Shown piece after piece: positions 38,885 to 47,270 of a stretch of DNA of 64,000 nucleotides (its first letter is position 1; every line of letters begins with the position of its first letter). Made by a program: the position numbers and the translations under genes. This stretch comes from Polyangiaceae bacterium. Lineage in GTDB: Bacteria > Myxococcota_A > Polyangia > Polyangiales > Polyangiaceae. The DNA is taken from contig JAWKRG010000003.1 of the NCBI GenBank assembly GCA_041389725.1, positions 868,001 to 932,000 on the forward strand, read 5' to 3'. A model generated the notes under the pieces. The model did no database searches. It was not told the DNA's origin and saw nothing but the letters and a program-made list of their open reading frames with translations.

Positions 38885-40717
38885 GTGCGCTACCTGATGC
38901 AATGGCTCGGTCCCGCCTTCTTGCTCGTGCTGGCCTGGGCTTGCATCGCCAACAGTGCCGCAGCCGCCCCGGCGCTGCAGATCCAGGACGAGCCGCTGCA
39001 GCTGAACTTGGCAACTCAGGTCGAGTACCTGCGCAACGCACCGGCAACGGCCACCGTGGCGGAGATCGCCGAAAGGACCGGTTTCTCGCAGCCCGCCCAG
39101 CGCCCACGGTTCGGCTACGTCAAGGGGCCAGTCTGGGTGCGGGCGCGTCTGCGACTGCCTGCGCAGCGCGACTACGTACTGGAAGTCAGCCACGCTCAGG
39201 TCGACCAACTCAGCCTGTTCGTCCCCGGCGCCGATGGCGCCTTCCGGGAAACCAAGACGGGTGAGCTCTTGCCGGCCTCCTCGCGCCCGCTACGCCACAA
39301 CGCCTTTGCATTCCCACTTCGAGGCACGGGCGAGGAGCAGGTCATCTTCTTGCGAGCCCAGACATCGGCATCGTTGCTCTTGCCACTCACGCTGTGGCGC
39401 GGCGACACCTTTGCGCAGCACGCTCGCGAGGACGCGTTGTTTCGCGGCCTCTACTTCGGGTTCTTGGTCGCCTTGGCTTTGTACAACCTGTTCGTGTTCT
39501 TGTCGGTGCGCGACCGTGCCTACATTTTCTACGTCGCTTGGCTGGGATGCTACGGGTTGGGTCAGGCCAACTTCTCCGGCTACGCGACGGCGTATCTATG
39601 GCCGGACGCCCCGAACTGGGCCGTGCAAGCCACGGCGACGCTGACCCTGATCGGCGCCAGCATGGGGCTTTGGTTCGTGCGCGAGATGACCAATATCGCT
39701 CGCAGCGCGCCCCGTCTCGACTTGCTCGCACGGCGGTTGCCCTGGGTCGGGCTGGCCGTCGCGCCGCTTCTCAGCGTTTGGTACGTCGAGTTGCTCAGCG
39801 TTGCCGTCGGGCTCTCCATGCTGGTGTGGGCCTTCGTGCTCGCGCCCATCTACGTTGGCGTGCGAAATGGCTACCGCCCAGCACGCTTCGTTGCCGTGGG
39901 CTGGGCAGCGCTGATGCCGTCGAGCGCGATCTTCGCCCTGCGCTACCTGGACCTATTGCCTCCCAACGCTTGGACCACGCACGTCCCGGCCTTGGGCGCG
40001 GCGGCTGAAGCATTGTTGCTCTCCTTTGCGCTGGCCGACCGCATCAGCCTGCTGCGTGCAGAGAAAGCTCGAGCCCTTGCCGATCGCGCGGACCTTTCCC
40101 AACGTCTGATCCGGGCCCAAGACGAAGAGCGCCGACGACTGGCGCGGGAGCTTCATGATGGTCTGGGCCAATCCCTCCTCGTGGTCGTCAACCGGCTCAA
40201 GCGCGCGCTCAAACGCCGTGACGACGAACACATCGCCGAGACGACGGAGCTTGCCGCGGCTGCGATCAAGGACTTGCGCACGACCGCGCAGCAGTTGCAC
40301 CCCGCCGGCCTGGAGCGACTCGGCCTGAAGGCCGCCATCGAACAGGCCACGGCTCGGGTGAGCGCCGCTTCGGGTGTGCGGGTGGAAGTCGAGTGCCAGC
40401 CCAGCGTCGACGAGCTACCCCCAGACGCGCAGCTACATCTGTACCGCATCGTTCAGGAAGCGCTGAGCAACGTGGTCAAGCACGCCAACGCCAAGCACGC
40501 GGGAGTTCGCCTTGAGGGGAACGCTCGCACGGTGCTGCTGGAAGTAACCGACGACGGCTCTGGCCCCTCCAATGGCTCCGCCGCTGGGGGACTGGGGCTA
40601 TCCAGCATTCGTGAGCGTGCTCTTGCGCTCGGCGGTACTCTGGAGTTCGGCGGGCACGTGGGAGGAGGGACGCGGCTTCGCGTGGAGTCCGATGCAATAC
40701 GCAGTTCTGATCGCTGA
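38885..40717 (+). CDS. 7TM-DISM sensor histidine kinase (NarX/DesK-type)
   Basis: A 610-residue membrane kinase from GTG 38885 (ATG 38897 is an alternative). Signal peptide to ~28; a periplasmic DISMED2-like sensory domain ~30-175; seven helices ~185-390 of the 7TMR-DISM type; a short coiled coil; then a HisKA_3 dimerisation helix with phospho-His at ~424 (ARELHDGLGQS) and HATPase motifs (YRIVQEALSNVVKHA, DDGSGPS, GGLGLSSIRERA). DISMED2 domains are linked to carbohydrate or small-ligand sensing. It overlaps the response regulator gene by 26 bases, so the two form one system. Confidence 0.93.
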   Translation: MRYLMQWLGPAFLLVLAWACIANSAAAAPALQIQDEPLQLNLATQVEYLRNAPATATVAEIAERTGFSQPAQRPRFGYVKGPVWVRARLRLPAQRDYVLEVSHAQVDQLSLFVPGADGAFRETKTGELLPASSRPLRHNAFAFPLRGTGEEQVIFLRAQTSASLLLPLTLWRGDTFAQHAREDALFRGLYFGFLVALALYNLFVFLSVRDRAYIFYVAWLGCYGLGQANFSGYATAYLWPDAPNWAVQATATLTLIGASMGLWFVREMTNIARSAPRLDLLARRLPWVGLAVAPLLSVWYVELLSVAVGLSMLVWAFVLAPIYVGVRNGYRPARFVAVGWAALMPSSAIFALRYLDLLPPNAWTTHVPALGAAAEALLLSFALADRISLLRAEKARALADRADLSQRLIRAQDEERRRLARELHDGLGQSLLVVVNRLKRALKRRDDEHIAETTELAAAAIKDLRTTAQQLHPAGLERLGLKAAIEQATARVSAASGVRVEVECQPSVDELPPDAQLHLYRIVQEALSNVVKHANAKHAGVRLEGNARTVLLEVTDDGSGPSNGSAAGGLGLSSIRERALALGGTLEFGGHVGGGTRLRVESDAIRSSDR

Positions 40718-41309
40718 CGACCACCCGATCTTTCGCCGTGGCCTTCGTGAGGTCATCGAGGCGGATGGCGCGTTCGAGGTCGTGGCGGAGGTTGGCGACG
40801 GGGCGACCGCTTTGGAAAAGCTGCGGCAGCTGGCCCCGCGACTTGCGGTTCTCGACATATCGTTGCCGGGCTTGGATGGCTTGGACCTGTTGACCGCGAT
40901 GCGCGGGTGGCCGCACCGACCGGACGCGGTGATGCTCACGATGTTCGACGACCATGCACAAGCGGCCTTTCGCCTCGGCGCCAAGGGCTACATCCTGAAG
41001 GAGTCGGCGGAAGACGAACTGTGCCATTGCCTCCATGCCGTCCTCGCGGGCGAGCGCTACGCCGGCAGTGGAGTCGACCCAAAGTTCGTCGGATCCATTT
41101 CTCCTTCCTCCGTAGACCTGCTGTCACCGACGGAGCGTCGTGTCGTGAAGCTACTAGCGGAACGCAAGACCAGCCGAGAGATCGCTTCGCTGCTCAAGGT
41201 CAGCACGCGCACCGTGCAGAATCACCGCGCAGCGGCCGTACGCAAGCTCCAACTGAGCGGCAGCCACGCCTTGCTAGAGTTCGCTCTTCGCTACAAGCGC
41301 GAACTCTGA
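40692..41309 (+). CDS. NarL/FixJ-type response regulator
   Basis: A 205-residue regulator starting at ATG 40692, inside the end of the kinase gene. Receiver domain ~1-120: acidic pocket IADDHP, phospho-acceptor Asp55 in LAVLDISLPG, and Lys in GYILKES. A LuxR-type HTH follows: SPTERRVVKLLAERKTSREIA, LKVSTRTVQNHRAA. It is the DNA-binding partner of the DISM kinase. Targets are unknown; the divergent lipoprotein gene 37003-38688 is an obvious candidate. Confidence 0.94.
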   Translation: MQYAVLIADDHPIFRRGLREVIEADGAFEVVAEVGDGATALEKLRQLAPRLAVLDISLPGLDGLDLLTAMRGWPHRPDAVMLTMFDDHAQAAFRLGAKGYILKESAEDELCHCLHAVLAGERYAGSGVDPKFVGSISPSSVDLLSPTERRVVKLLAERKTSREIASLLKVSTRTVQNHRAAAVRKLQLSGSHALLEFALRYKREL

Positions 41310-41323
41310 CCGGCCCGGCGGCC

Positions 41324-43081
41324 TCAGCCCAGATAGGTCTCGTCTTGCTCGATGCGGCTCAGCACCCAGTCGAACTGACCGCTGGTGACCTTCACTTGAC
41401 AGTGGTCGCAATGACCCGCCGCATTGATCGCCAAAGGTCCCCCACAATTAGGACACACGGGCTCGGTTCGGGCTTTGCCCTTTGCGGCGCTCGAGCGAAT
41501 GAGCGTCCAGTACTCGCTATAGCGCCGTTCCTTGCTGCGGCTGCCACCGACGACGCTTTGGTCGCTGTCGCGAAGGGTGTAGTCGAGACCCGTGGCGTGA
41601 ACTCGTAGCGTCGCCGCGTCGTACCAGCGATCACTGGTGACCCGAACGAGTTCGAGCCCGAGGATCCGAGCATTCTCATTGATGTTGCGCAGGCCAGAAC
41701 GACGGTAGGCATCGATCCAATACGTTTGTGACGTCCACAGGTTGTCGCTCAGGAACGCCCGTGCCTCCTCCCACTTCAGCGTGGACCAGGCATGCTGCAT
41801 GGTGGAAAAGACGAGGCCGACCCGCGCGAGTAGATTCTGCTCGTCGAAGGTTTCGTCTCGTTGCTTCAGCGCAGCCACGGCCTGCGGCAAGCCCGCGTCG
41901 ACTCGCGTCGGCAGATCCGTCCCCTGCTCCTCGGTAGTTCCGGTGAGTAGAGGGGGGCGCGACTCACGGTGCTCCACGGCGATCTGCGTCACGATCCAGT
42001 CGAAGGCGCCGCTGTCCACTACCTGGTGACAGTACTGACAGGTCCCTCCGATGATCTTGTCCAAGGGTGCGCCACAGCTCGGGCAGGCGAAGACTCGCAC
42101 GCGATCCGGCGGGCGGCTTCGAGCGTGGGGCCCTCGCGCGAGCTGCCAGCGCTCCAGCGTCCAGTAGCTCTGCGCACCCTCCGTGTAGTTCGCCTCCAGC
42201 TCCAGGGTGACTGCCGCACCCGCGTTGGAGGAAACACGGACGGCGGAGTAGGTCATGGCGCCAACGACCACGGTCGATACCGGCACGGCGCCCAGTGCCG
42301 CCAGGTGCTGCCGCGCGTTGGCCGCCAAGTAGGGACTCAGGGTCTCGAGCCGGCCGCTGCCCCGTGCGGTATGCGCTTCGGCATAGAGGGCGTACACGAA
42401 GTCCTCGAAGGCCACGATGGAGAAATCCGGGTCGAGGCGGCGCAGGTCCTGAAGTCCGTCGCGTTGCGAACGCGTCACCACCGGTGGAGCACGCTTGGCC
42501 TGGGTCGTCCAGCCCGAGACTCGTGCGCCCAACACGACCAGCGCGATGATGCCCGCGAGCATGCCGCTCCCTAGGATGCCAATGCCCATCAGAAAGCCGA
42601 AGCCCGTGCGCATCGCACTCCGCTCGTCGAACCCCTTCACGATCGTGTTCGCAGGCCGCACCGGGGGCGTGCCGTAGAGCGACTCACCCCCTGCTGCGAG
42701 CGCCGCGCGTGGCTTCCCGCTCTGCACTCGCCGGTACGTCACGACAGGCGCGGGCTTCGACGGTGTCGACGAACCCGACGACGTTCGAGAAGAGGACGAG
42801 CGAGAAGAGGACGACCGAGAGGACGACCAACTCGACGACGAACGCGAACTCGAACTCGACGAACGCGAACTGCTCGAACTACTGCGGAAGGAGCTGCCGC
42901 CCCCGGGGCGAGCCAGGGCAGCCGCCGCGAGCAAGCCCGTGACGGCAAACAAGGCGAATGCGAGCAGAAGTCTCGCCACCAAGGCGTGACCCGGGGCGGC
43001 TTGTCGCAGACGTCGTCGGCACCCTGTCCGGATCGGGATTGCGCGCCATGCCGCCTTTGATGATTCGGGGCAACACTCCAT
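41324..43081 (-). CDS. membrane protein with duplicated Tim44-like and zinc-ribbon units
   Basis: A 585-residue protein. The ATG at 43081 shares its A with the stop of the TPM gene (TGATG), which supports this start over the GTG one codon earlier. An N-terminal signal/anchor (~33-58) is followed by a low-complexity run of Ser and Arg (~62-105), then a membrane helix near ~150-175. Then come two copies of a Tim44-like alpha/beta domain (DPDFSIVAFEDFVYALY; ARVGLVFSTMQHAWSTL) each ending with a four-Cys ribbon (CPSCGAPL...CQYC and CPNCGGPL...CDHC) and the same FDW(I/V) follow-on motif. It is an envelope protein of unknown action, with TPM and lipoprotein partners upstream in one operon. Confidence 0.8.
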   Translation of the reverse strand: MECCPESSKAAWRAIPIRTGCRRRLRQAAPGHALVARLLLAFALFAVTGLLAAAALARPGGGSSFRSSSSSSRSSSSSSRSSSSWSSSRSSSSRSSSSRTSSGSSTPSKPAPVVTYRRVQSGKPRAALAAGGESLYGTPPVRPANTIVKGFDERSAMRTGFGFLMGIGILGSGMLAGIIALVVLGARVSGWTTQAKRAPPVVTRSQRDGLQDLRRLDPDFSIVAFEDFVYALYAEAHTARGSGRLETLSPYLAANARQHLAALGAVPVSTVVVGAMTYSAVRVSSNAGAAVTLELEANYTEGAQSYWTLERWQLARGPHARSRPPDRVRVFACPSCGAPLDKIIGGTCQYCHQVVDSGAFDWIVTQIAVEHRESRPPLLTGTTEEQGTDLPTRVDAGLPQAVAALKQRDETFDEQNLLARVGLVFSTMQHAWSTLKWEEARAFLSDNLWTSQTYWIDAYRRSGLRNINENARILGLELVRVTSDRWYDAATLRVHATGLDYTLRDSDQSVVGGSRSKERRYSEYWTLIRSSAAKGKARTEPVCPNCGGPLAINAAGHCDHCQVKVTSGQFDWVLSRIEQDETYLG

Positions 43082-43704
43082 CACGTCACTTCGTCCGGTA
43101 GCTCGTTGATGTCATCTTCGCGACGCGGCAGCGTGGTGGCGAGGGCGTCGCCGAGTCGTGCCAGCCCCTGCGTGACGGCGTCCACGCCGCCCTGGCGCAC
43201 CGCGGCCTTCAACCCAGCTAGGCTGCGCCTTCCGTCATTTCCAAGAGCGCCGACGTCCACGCCCACGTCCGTCACCACCTCCACCATCTGCTCTCGCAAG
43301 GAAATGAAGATCAGGACCCCGGTCCGGTCCCGGGTGGCACTGATGCCTTGTTCATGAAAGGCTTCGAAGGCAGCGCGTCGCACATTGGCCTCCCGCACAC
43401 GGCGGGGCGTCAATAGCCGCTGGAGAAAGCCCAGACGAGACGCGAGCACCGAGCTGAGTGCGAACATCAACGCCAACGCCGGTGGAACCAGATCGTCGGT
43501 GAACTGCGCGGGGTGGTACACGTACACGCAGAGCCCAGCGAACGCGACCAGCGCGCCGAAGAGCAACGAGGCGGCCCAGTAGCGCCCTGAGGTCAAGCGC
43601 AAGGTCACGACGAACTCGGCAGAAGTCTTACGCTCCGCCTCGGCAATGGCAGCTTGAACGCGAGCCTTCGACGCGGCATCCAGCCACTGCGCCTGGGAGC
43701 TCAC
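43081..43704 (-). CDS. TPM-domain membrane protein
   Basis: A 207-residue protein. The GTG at 43704 overlaps the preceding stop (GTGA) and gives the expected short N-terminus (SSQAQWLDAASKARV), so it is preferred to longer frames. Residues ~10-45 hold the TPM opening AIAEAERKTSAEFVV; a two-helix membrane hairpin follows (WAASLLFGALVAFAGLCVYV; LALMFALSSVLASRL); then the second half of the TPM fold, RTGVLIFISLREQMVEVVTDVGVD. TPM domains act in photosystem II repair in plants (phosphatase claim) and in many bacterial envelope proteins of unknown role. It is the middle gene of a three-gene operon. Confidence 0.85.
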   Translation of the reverse strand: MSSQAQWLDAASKARVQAAIAEAERKTSAEFVVTLRLTSGRYWAASLLFGALVAFAGLCVYVYHPAQFTDDLVPPALALMFALSSVLASRLGFLQRLLTPRRVREANVRRAAFEAFHEQGISATRDRTGVLIFISLREQMVEVVTDVGVDVGALGNDGRRSLAGLKAAVRQGGVDAVTQGLARLGDALATTLPRREDDINELPDEVT

Positions 43705-44543
43705 TTGTTCACCTTCACTCGCGGCGCATGCCCCGCCAGGGCCGCCACCAGCGCCGACTCGATGTTGGCGCGAAGATTCGTCTCGAGTGCGACCTCCGAC
43801 ATGCTTCCCTTCAGCTCCAGGCTCGACTCGGCTTCGAAACGAATCCCGCCAACGTACTTTGGCCCCTCGAGGCGAAAGAACAGTACCTCGGCCGAGAGGT
43901 AGCCCCCGCTGAAGCCTGTCGTCGCCAGCTGCGAAGCGGAACCGGCATCCCTCGTGGCCCCCGCGTCCCGCGCGGTGCCAGCGTCCCTTGTCGTGCCGGC
44001 ATCGCCCGCTGCACCACCATCGGCGGCAGCCACGCTCGCCGTGTCGGCACGGACGCCTCCCTCGGGCTTGGCAAAGGCGCGCGTGCGCAACACCGCCACG
44101 TACTGCAACTCTTCCAACAGTTGGTACCATCGCGAGGCAGAGCTACCGAAGGCACCCCCGGGTGTGGTCTGCGCGCGAGCAGGATTCCAAGGCAGGTGCT
44201 CGGTGTGGATCGCCGCCGAGCAGCGCTGGACCAAGTCCGCATCCGGCAGCCGAGCATAGACGAATCCAAGCTCGTCGAGGTTCGCGAAGTCCTCGGCGTA
44301 GAGCAGTGCCGCGTTGCCCTTCGCCCCGTACGTGTCGGACAGCACGATGCCGATCTCGGCGTCGGGGTCGGCATCCTGACTCAAGATCGGAGTGGCTGCG
44401 AGCTGTCGACCAACGGCGCCCACTTCCTCCAGCTTCGCTTCGACCTTCTCACGATGCTGAGCGTTGACCTCGTCGATGTAGGGCCCGCAAGCGGCGGTGA
44501 GCGTCAGCGTCGCAAGGGCAGCAGCTACGTACGTGGCTCTCAC
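43701..44543 (-). CDS. lipoprotein, first gene of the TPM/Tim44 operon
   Basis: A 280-residue lipoprotein from GTG 44543; lipobox LTAAC (Cys19). A coiled-coil-like region (EVNAQHREKVEAKLEEVGAVGRQL) follows, then a mixed domain and a linker made of repeated RDAGT/RDAGA units (residues ~185-205). The final ~85 residues read as beta strands (SAEVLFFRLEGPKYVGGIRFEAES) and an amphipathic end. The place in the operon is where LemA-like proteins often stand, but I see no convincing LemA motif. Its stop overlaps the TPM start by four bases. Function unknown. Confidence 0.72.
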   Translation of the reverse strand: MRATYVAAALATLTLTAACGPYIDEVNAQHREKVEAKLEEVGAVGRQLAATPILSQDADPDAEIGIVLSDTYGAKGNAALLYAEDFANLDELGFVYARLPDADLVQRCSAAIHTEHLPWNPARAQTTPGGAFGSSASRWYQLLEELQYVAVLRTRAFAKPEGGVRADTASVAAADGGAAGDAGTTRDAGTARDAGATRDAGSASQLATTGFSGGYLSAEVLFFRLEGPKYVGGIRFEAESSLELKGSMSEVALETNLRANIESALVAALAGHAPRVKVNK

Positions 44544-44587
44544 GCGCTCGGTTCTACTCTTCGGCCGCTGCGAACGGCAAGCGCTGC

Positions 44588-45589
44588 CTATTTTTTCTCC
44601 TCGACCGGGCCGTAGTCCTTCGCACAGCGGAAACCCGCGACGAGAATGCGCCAACCACCAGGATGGTGCACGCGATTCGACGCGCGCAGCCCATCGCCTC
44701 GATAGTTGAAGGCGCCGCCTCGCAGCACACGCTCACACTCGCTGGGGATCGGGTTCGTCCCGGTGTATCCCTGCTGCTTCAAGCGCCTCAGTTCGTCTTG
44801 AGCAGCCAAGATCTGTTCACAGCTCCCGGGGACGCCTCGAGCGGCGGTGTCGCGCTTGTAGGCGTAGGGATCGTACTCGTCGGCTGTCCATTCCCACACG
44901 TTCCCTGCCAGGTCCAGGTGACCGTAGGGTCCGGCGCCTGCCGGGTAGGAGCCGACGTCCGCCGTCTTGCCACCACAGGACGCGGAGTAGCAGCCTCGGG
45001 TTGCGTCGGGCTTCTCATTGCCCCAAACGTATCGACGTCCGTCGTCACCTCGCGCAGCGCGCTCCCACTCTGCCTCGGTGGGCAAGCGCTTGCCCTTGTG
45101 CTCGCAGTACTTCTTGGCTTCGAACCACGACACGCCGACGACGGGCTGGCGCTCTCCGCGGAACTCGCGCTCCGATCCGTATTTCATGGCCTTGGCCACG
45201 TCGTCTCGGTAGGGGCGACAAACGCTTTCCTTCATGCACGCGCGGTAGTCACCGTTCGTCACCTCGAGCTTGTCCAACAGGAACGACTTGACCGTCACCG
45301 AGTGCATCGGACGCTCGTCTTGCTCTCCCTCGTCGTCGGCACCCATCTTGAACGTACCGCCGGGCACCAGCGCCATGTCATCGGGCACCGGCGGTGGCGG
45401 GGGCGGCAGCGGCGCAGCCGACTCGGTCGGGGGGGACGCAGGCGAAGCGCTGGCGACTGGAAGCGGTTGCGTGGCAGTCGGCGGACGCTTGGCCGTAGCG
45501 GGCTCGGTGGACACCGCCGCCGGCGTGGGCTGAGAGGCGCCTTGGCAGGAAACCGCAACGAGCAGCAGCATGGGCGGCGCTATTCGCAT
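44588..45589 (-). CDS. lipoprotein with formylglycine-generating-enzyme (SUMF1) fold
   Basis: A 333-residue lipoprotein: lipobox VAVSC (Cys15), Pro/Ser/Thr linker, then an FGE-sulfatase domain (~70-327). Family marks are MALVPGGTFKMG, PMHSVTVKSFLLDKLEVTNGDY (conserved entry), LPTEAEWERAARG, GNVWEWTAD, VLRGGAFNY, GFRCAKD. True FGE enzymes use two conserved Cys in the C-terminal part to oxidise sulfatase Cys; here CEQ and CERV/CAKD are present but the exact pair is not certain. Most bacterial lipoprotein members act as substrate-binding or signalling domains, often next to Ser/Thr kinases. It follows the TPM lipoprotein on the same strand but is upstream in transcription. Confidence 0.85.
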   Translation of the reverse strand: MRIAPPMLLLVAVSCQGASQPTPAAVSTEPATAKRPPTATQPLPVASASPASPPTESAAPLPPPPPPVPDDMALVPGGTFKMGADDEGEQDERPMHSVTVKSFLLDKLEVTNGDYRACMKESVCRPYRDDVAKAMKYGSEREFRGERQPVVGVSWFEAKKYCEHKGKRLPTEAEWERAARGDDGRRYVWGNEKPDATRGCYSASCGGKTADVGSYPAGAGPYGHLDLAGNVWEWTADEYDPYAYKRDTAARGVPGSCEQILAAQDELRRLKQQGYTGTNPIPSECERVLRGGAFNYRGDGLRASNRVHHPGGWRILVAGFRCAKDYGPVEEKK

Positions 45590-45747
45590 GGCTCGTTCGC
45601 ATAACCCGAATGCGCCCGACGAGGCAAAACCTCCGCGCCCGGACCTGAGAGAGAGGGAGAGCGGACATCGGCGGAGAATTCAGGATCGTCGGGGACCTCC
45701 CTTGGAGCTAGGCCCGAGAGGGCTGACCAAGTAGGGTAGGCCAGTTC

Positions 45748-45831
45748 ATGAAACGCAAGCTGCTCTACTTTGGAAGCATCCTGGCAGTCCTGACGCAGTG
45801 GTCCACGTCACATGCGGTGTGAACGGCCTGA
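45748..45831 (+). pseudogene. detached signal-peptide frame of the next gene
   Basis: ATG 45748 opens a perfect signal-peptide-like start (MKRKLLYFGSILAVLTQWS, then TSHA) in the same frame as the next gene. It then meets TGA at 45820-45822 and a second TGA at 45829-45831. The neighbouring frame reads CGVNGLSES over the same bases (45813-45839), which would suit the mature start. Two compensating indels would rejoin everything, so a frameshift (natural or technical) is likely. Confidence 0.5.
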
Positions 45832-47241
45832 GTGAATCCGAACCTTCCGGTCGGAGGGTCTGCCATCGATCTACAGCTCGGAGCGAAGCGAGCACTCCCG
45901 GAGAATCTGACTCAGCTCGGGATCGCCAGCGCCTACTCCCACTACGGCGAAACCTACCGTGGAAGTACTCGCGCAGACGACCGCTCCCTCTCCCTCGACA
46001 TCCTGCTGACGACGTTGAGCGCGCGCCACCATTTTGGCGAAGGATGGTCCGCAGACGTGGCCCTTCCCACCGGGAGCATCTGGCTGCACCCAGGTGGAGG
46101 GGAACCAACGCTCACATTGAACGGTTTTGGAGATCTGGAACTGGGCGTCTCCTACGACTTCGCCGCGCTGTGGGGCGTCGGCGCCTATCGCCCGAGTCTA
46201 CGTTGGCGACAAGGCGTGGGCCTCCCGACCGGTCGAGCCAGCACCGTGGAAGATCCAGCCTCCGAAGCACCGCCCAGCGTGCTTTCGCTGGGCCTGGCAA
46301 CCTACAGCGTCATCACGGAACTGACCTGGACGCAGTTCCTGACTCCGAGCATCGCGGTGATGGCGCCCCTTTCCGTACGTCAGCCCTTGGGTCGAACCGA
46401 AACCGGCAAGGAGTACGGCACCATCGCACGCTATGGAGGTGCTGTCTTGGTCGTGCCAACACGCAACCTCGTGCTTTCGGCCGGAGTGGAGCATCAGGTG
46501 AGGGGCCACATCACCGATCGCGAAGAGGGACGTCTGCTCAACTCCGGGTCGACGGTGACGCGTGGCGTGGTGAACGGCAGCTGGCGACTGAGTGATCTCT
46601 TCACGCTTCAGGCGGGCGCCGGGCGTCCGCTCCGCGTAGACGTGGAAGGTCAGCAGATCTCCGAGTCCTTCACCGTGACGGCGGGGTTGAGCCTGAACTT
46701 TGCCGGCTCGGAAGACGCACACGCACATGGCGGTCACGACGACCACGGGCACGATGATCACGACGAGCATGGGCACGGTGCCGACCACGATGAGAACGCG
46801 AACGGCCACTCACACGAACGCGAGTCCTCGGACTCCTACGGTGACGGCGGGGCCCACGCGCGCGGACCCCACGCCCATGGCTCCGGCGACTTCCGGGACT
46901 TGGCAACGGGTGGGCGTAGTTTCGCGCTGGCCAATGCAGCGGTGCCCGGGAAGATTACGGTCATCGATTTCTGGGCAGATTGGTGTGAACCGTGCAAACA
47001 CATCGGCGCCACGCTGCGCCACCTGGCCGCAATGCACCCGAATCTCGCCGTGCGCAAAGTGGAGATCGTCGACGACGACTCGCCTGCCGCCCGGGAGCAT
47101 CTGAAGGGAAAGGTGGCCTTGCCGGAAGTATGGATCCTGGACACGTCAGGACGCCGACTTCACACGCTTCGGGCTACCAGTGACGCCCGCGTGCGTGCTG
47201 CCCTGCAGCCGCTGCTCGAAGGCCAACCCTCGAAGAAGTGA
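45832..47241 (+). CDS. beta-barrel - His-rich linker - thioredoxin fusion protein
   Basis: A 469-residue frame (GTG 45832). Residues 1-292 look like a transporter-type outer-membrane beta-barrel: alternating strands (GWSADVALPTGSIWL, ATYSVITELTW, NLVLSAGVEHQV) ending in GLSLNF, where the Phe matches a barrel C-terminal signal. Residues ~295-350 are a His/Asp-rich stretch (HAHGGHDDHGHDDHDEHGHG type) that should bind metal such as Zn, Cu or Ni. Residues ~360-469 are a complete thioredoxin-like domain with active site WCEPCKH (384-390) and a cis-Pro region LPEVWILD. If the barrel is in the outer membrane the thioredoxin part would face the periplasm. The start is uncertain because the signal peptide is split off upstream. 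I know no named family with this order. Confidence 0.75.
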   Translation: MNPNLPVGGSAIDLQLGAKRALPENLTQLGIASAYSHYGETYRGSTRADDRSLSLDILLTTLSARHHFGEGWSADVALPTGSIWLHPGGGEPTLTLNGFGDLELGVSYDFAALWGVGAYRPSLRWRQGVGLPTGRASTVEDPASEAPPSVLSLGLATYSVITELTWTQFLTPSIAVMAPLSVRQPLGRTETGKEYGTIARYGGAVLVVPTRNLVLSAGVEHQVRGHITDREEGRLLNSGSTVTRGVVNGSWRLSDLFTLQAGAGRPLRVDVEGQQISESFTVTAGLSLNFAGSEDAHAHGGHDDHGHDDHDEHGHGADHDENANGHSHERESSDSYGDGGAHARGPHAHGSGDFRDLATGGRSFALANAAVPGKITVIDFWADWCEPCKHIGATLRHLAAMHPNLAVRKVEIVDDDSPAAREHLKGKVALPEVWILDTSGRRLHTLRATSDARVRAALQPLLEGQPSKK

Positions 47242-47270
47242 CGGCCCAATCAGTCTCTACGTGAACGCAC

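Noticed and set aside
45820..45822. TGA as a selenocysteine codon in the barrel-thioredoxin gene
   Set aside because: No active-site context at this point, a second TGA follows nine bases later, and no SECIS-like hairpin is seen; a frameshift explains it better.
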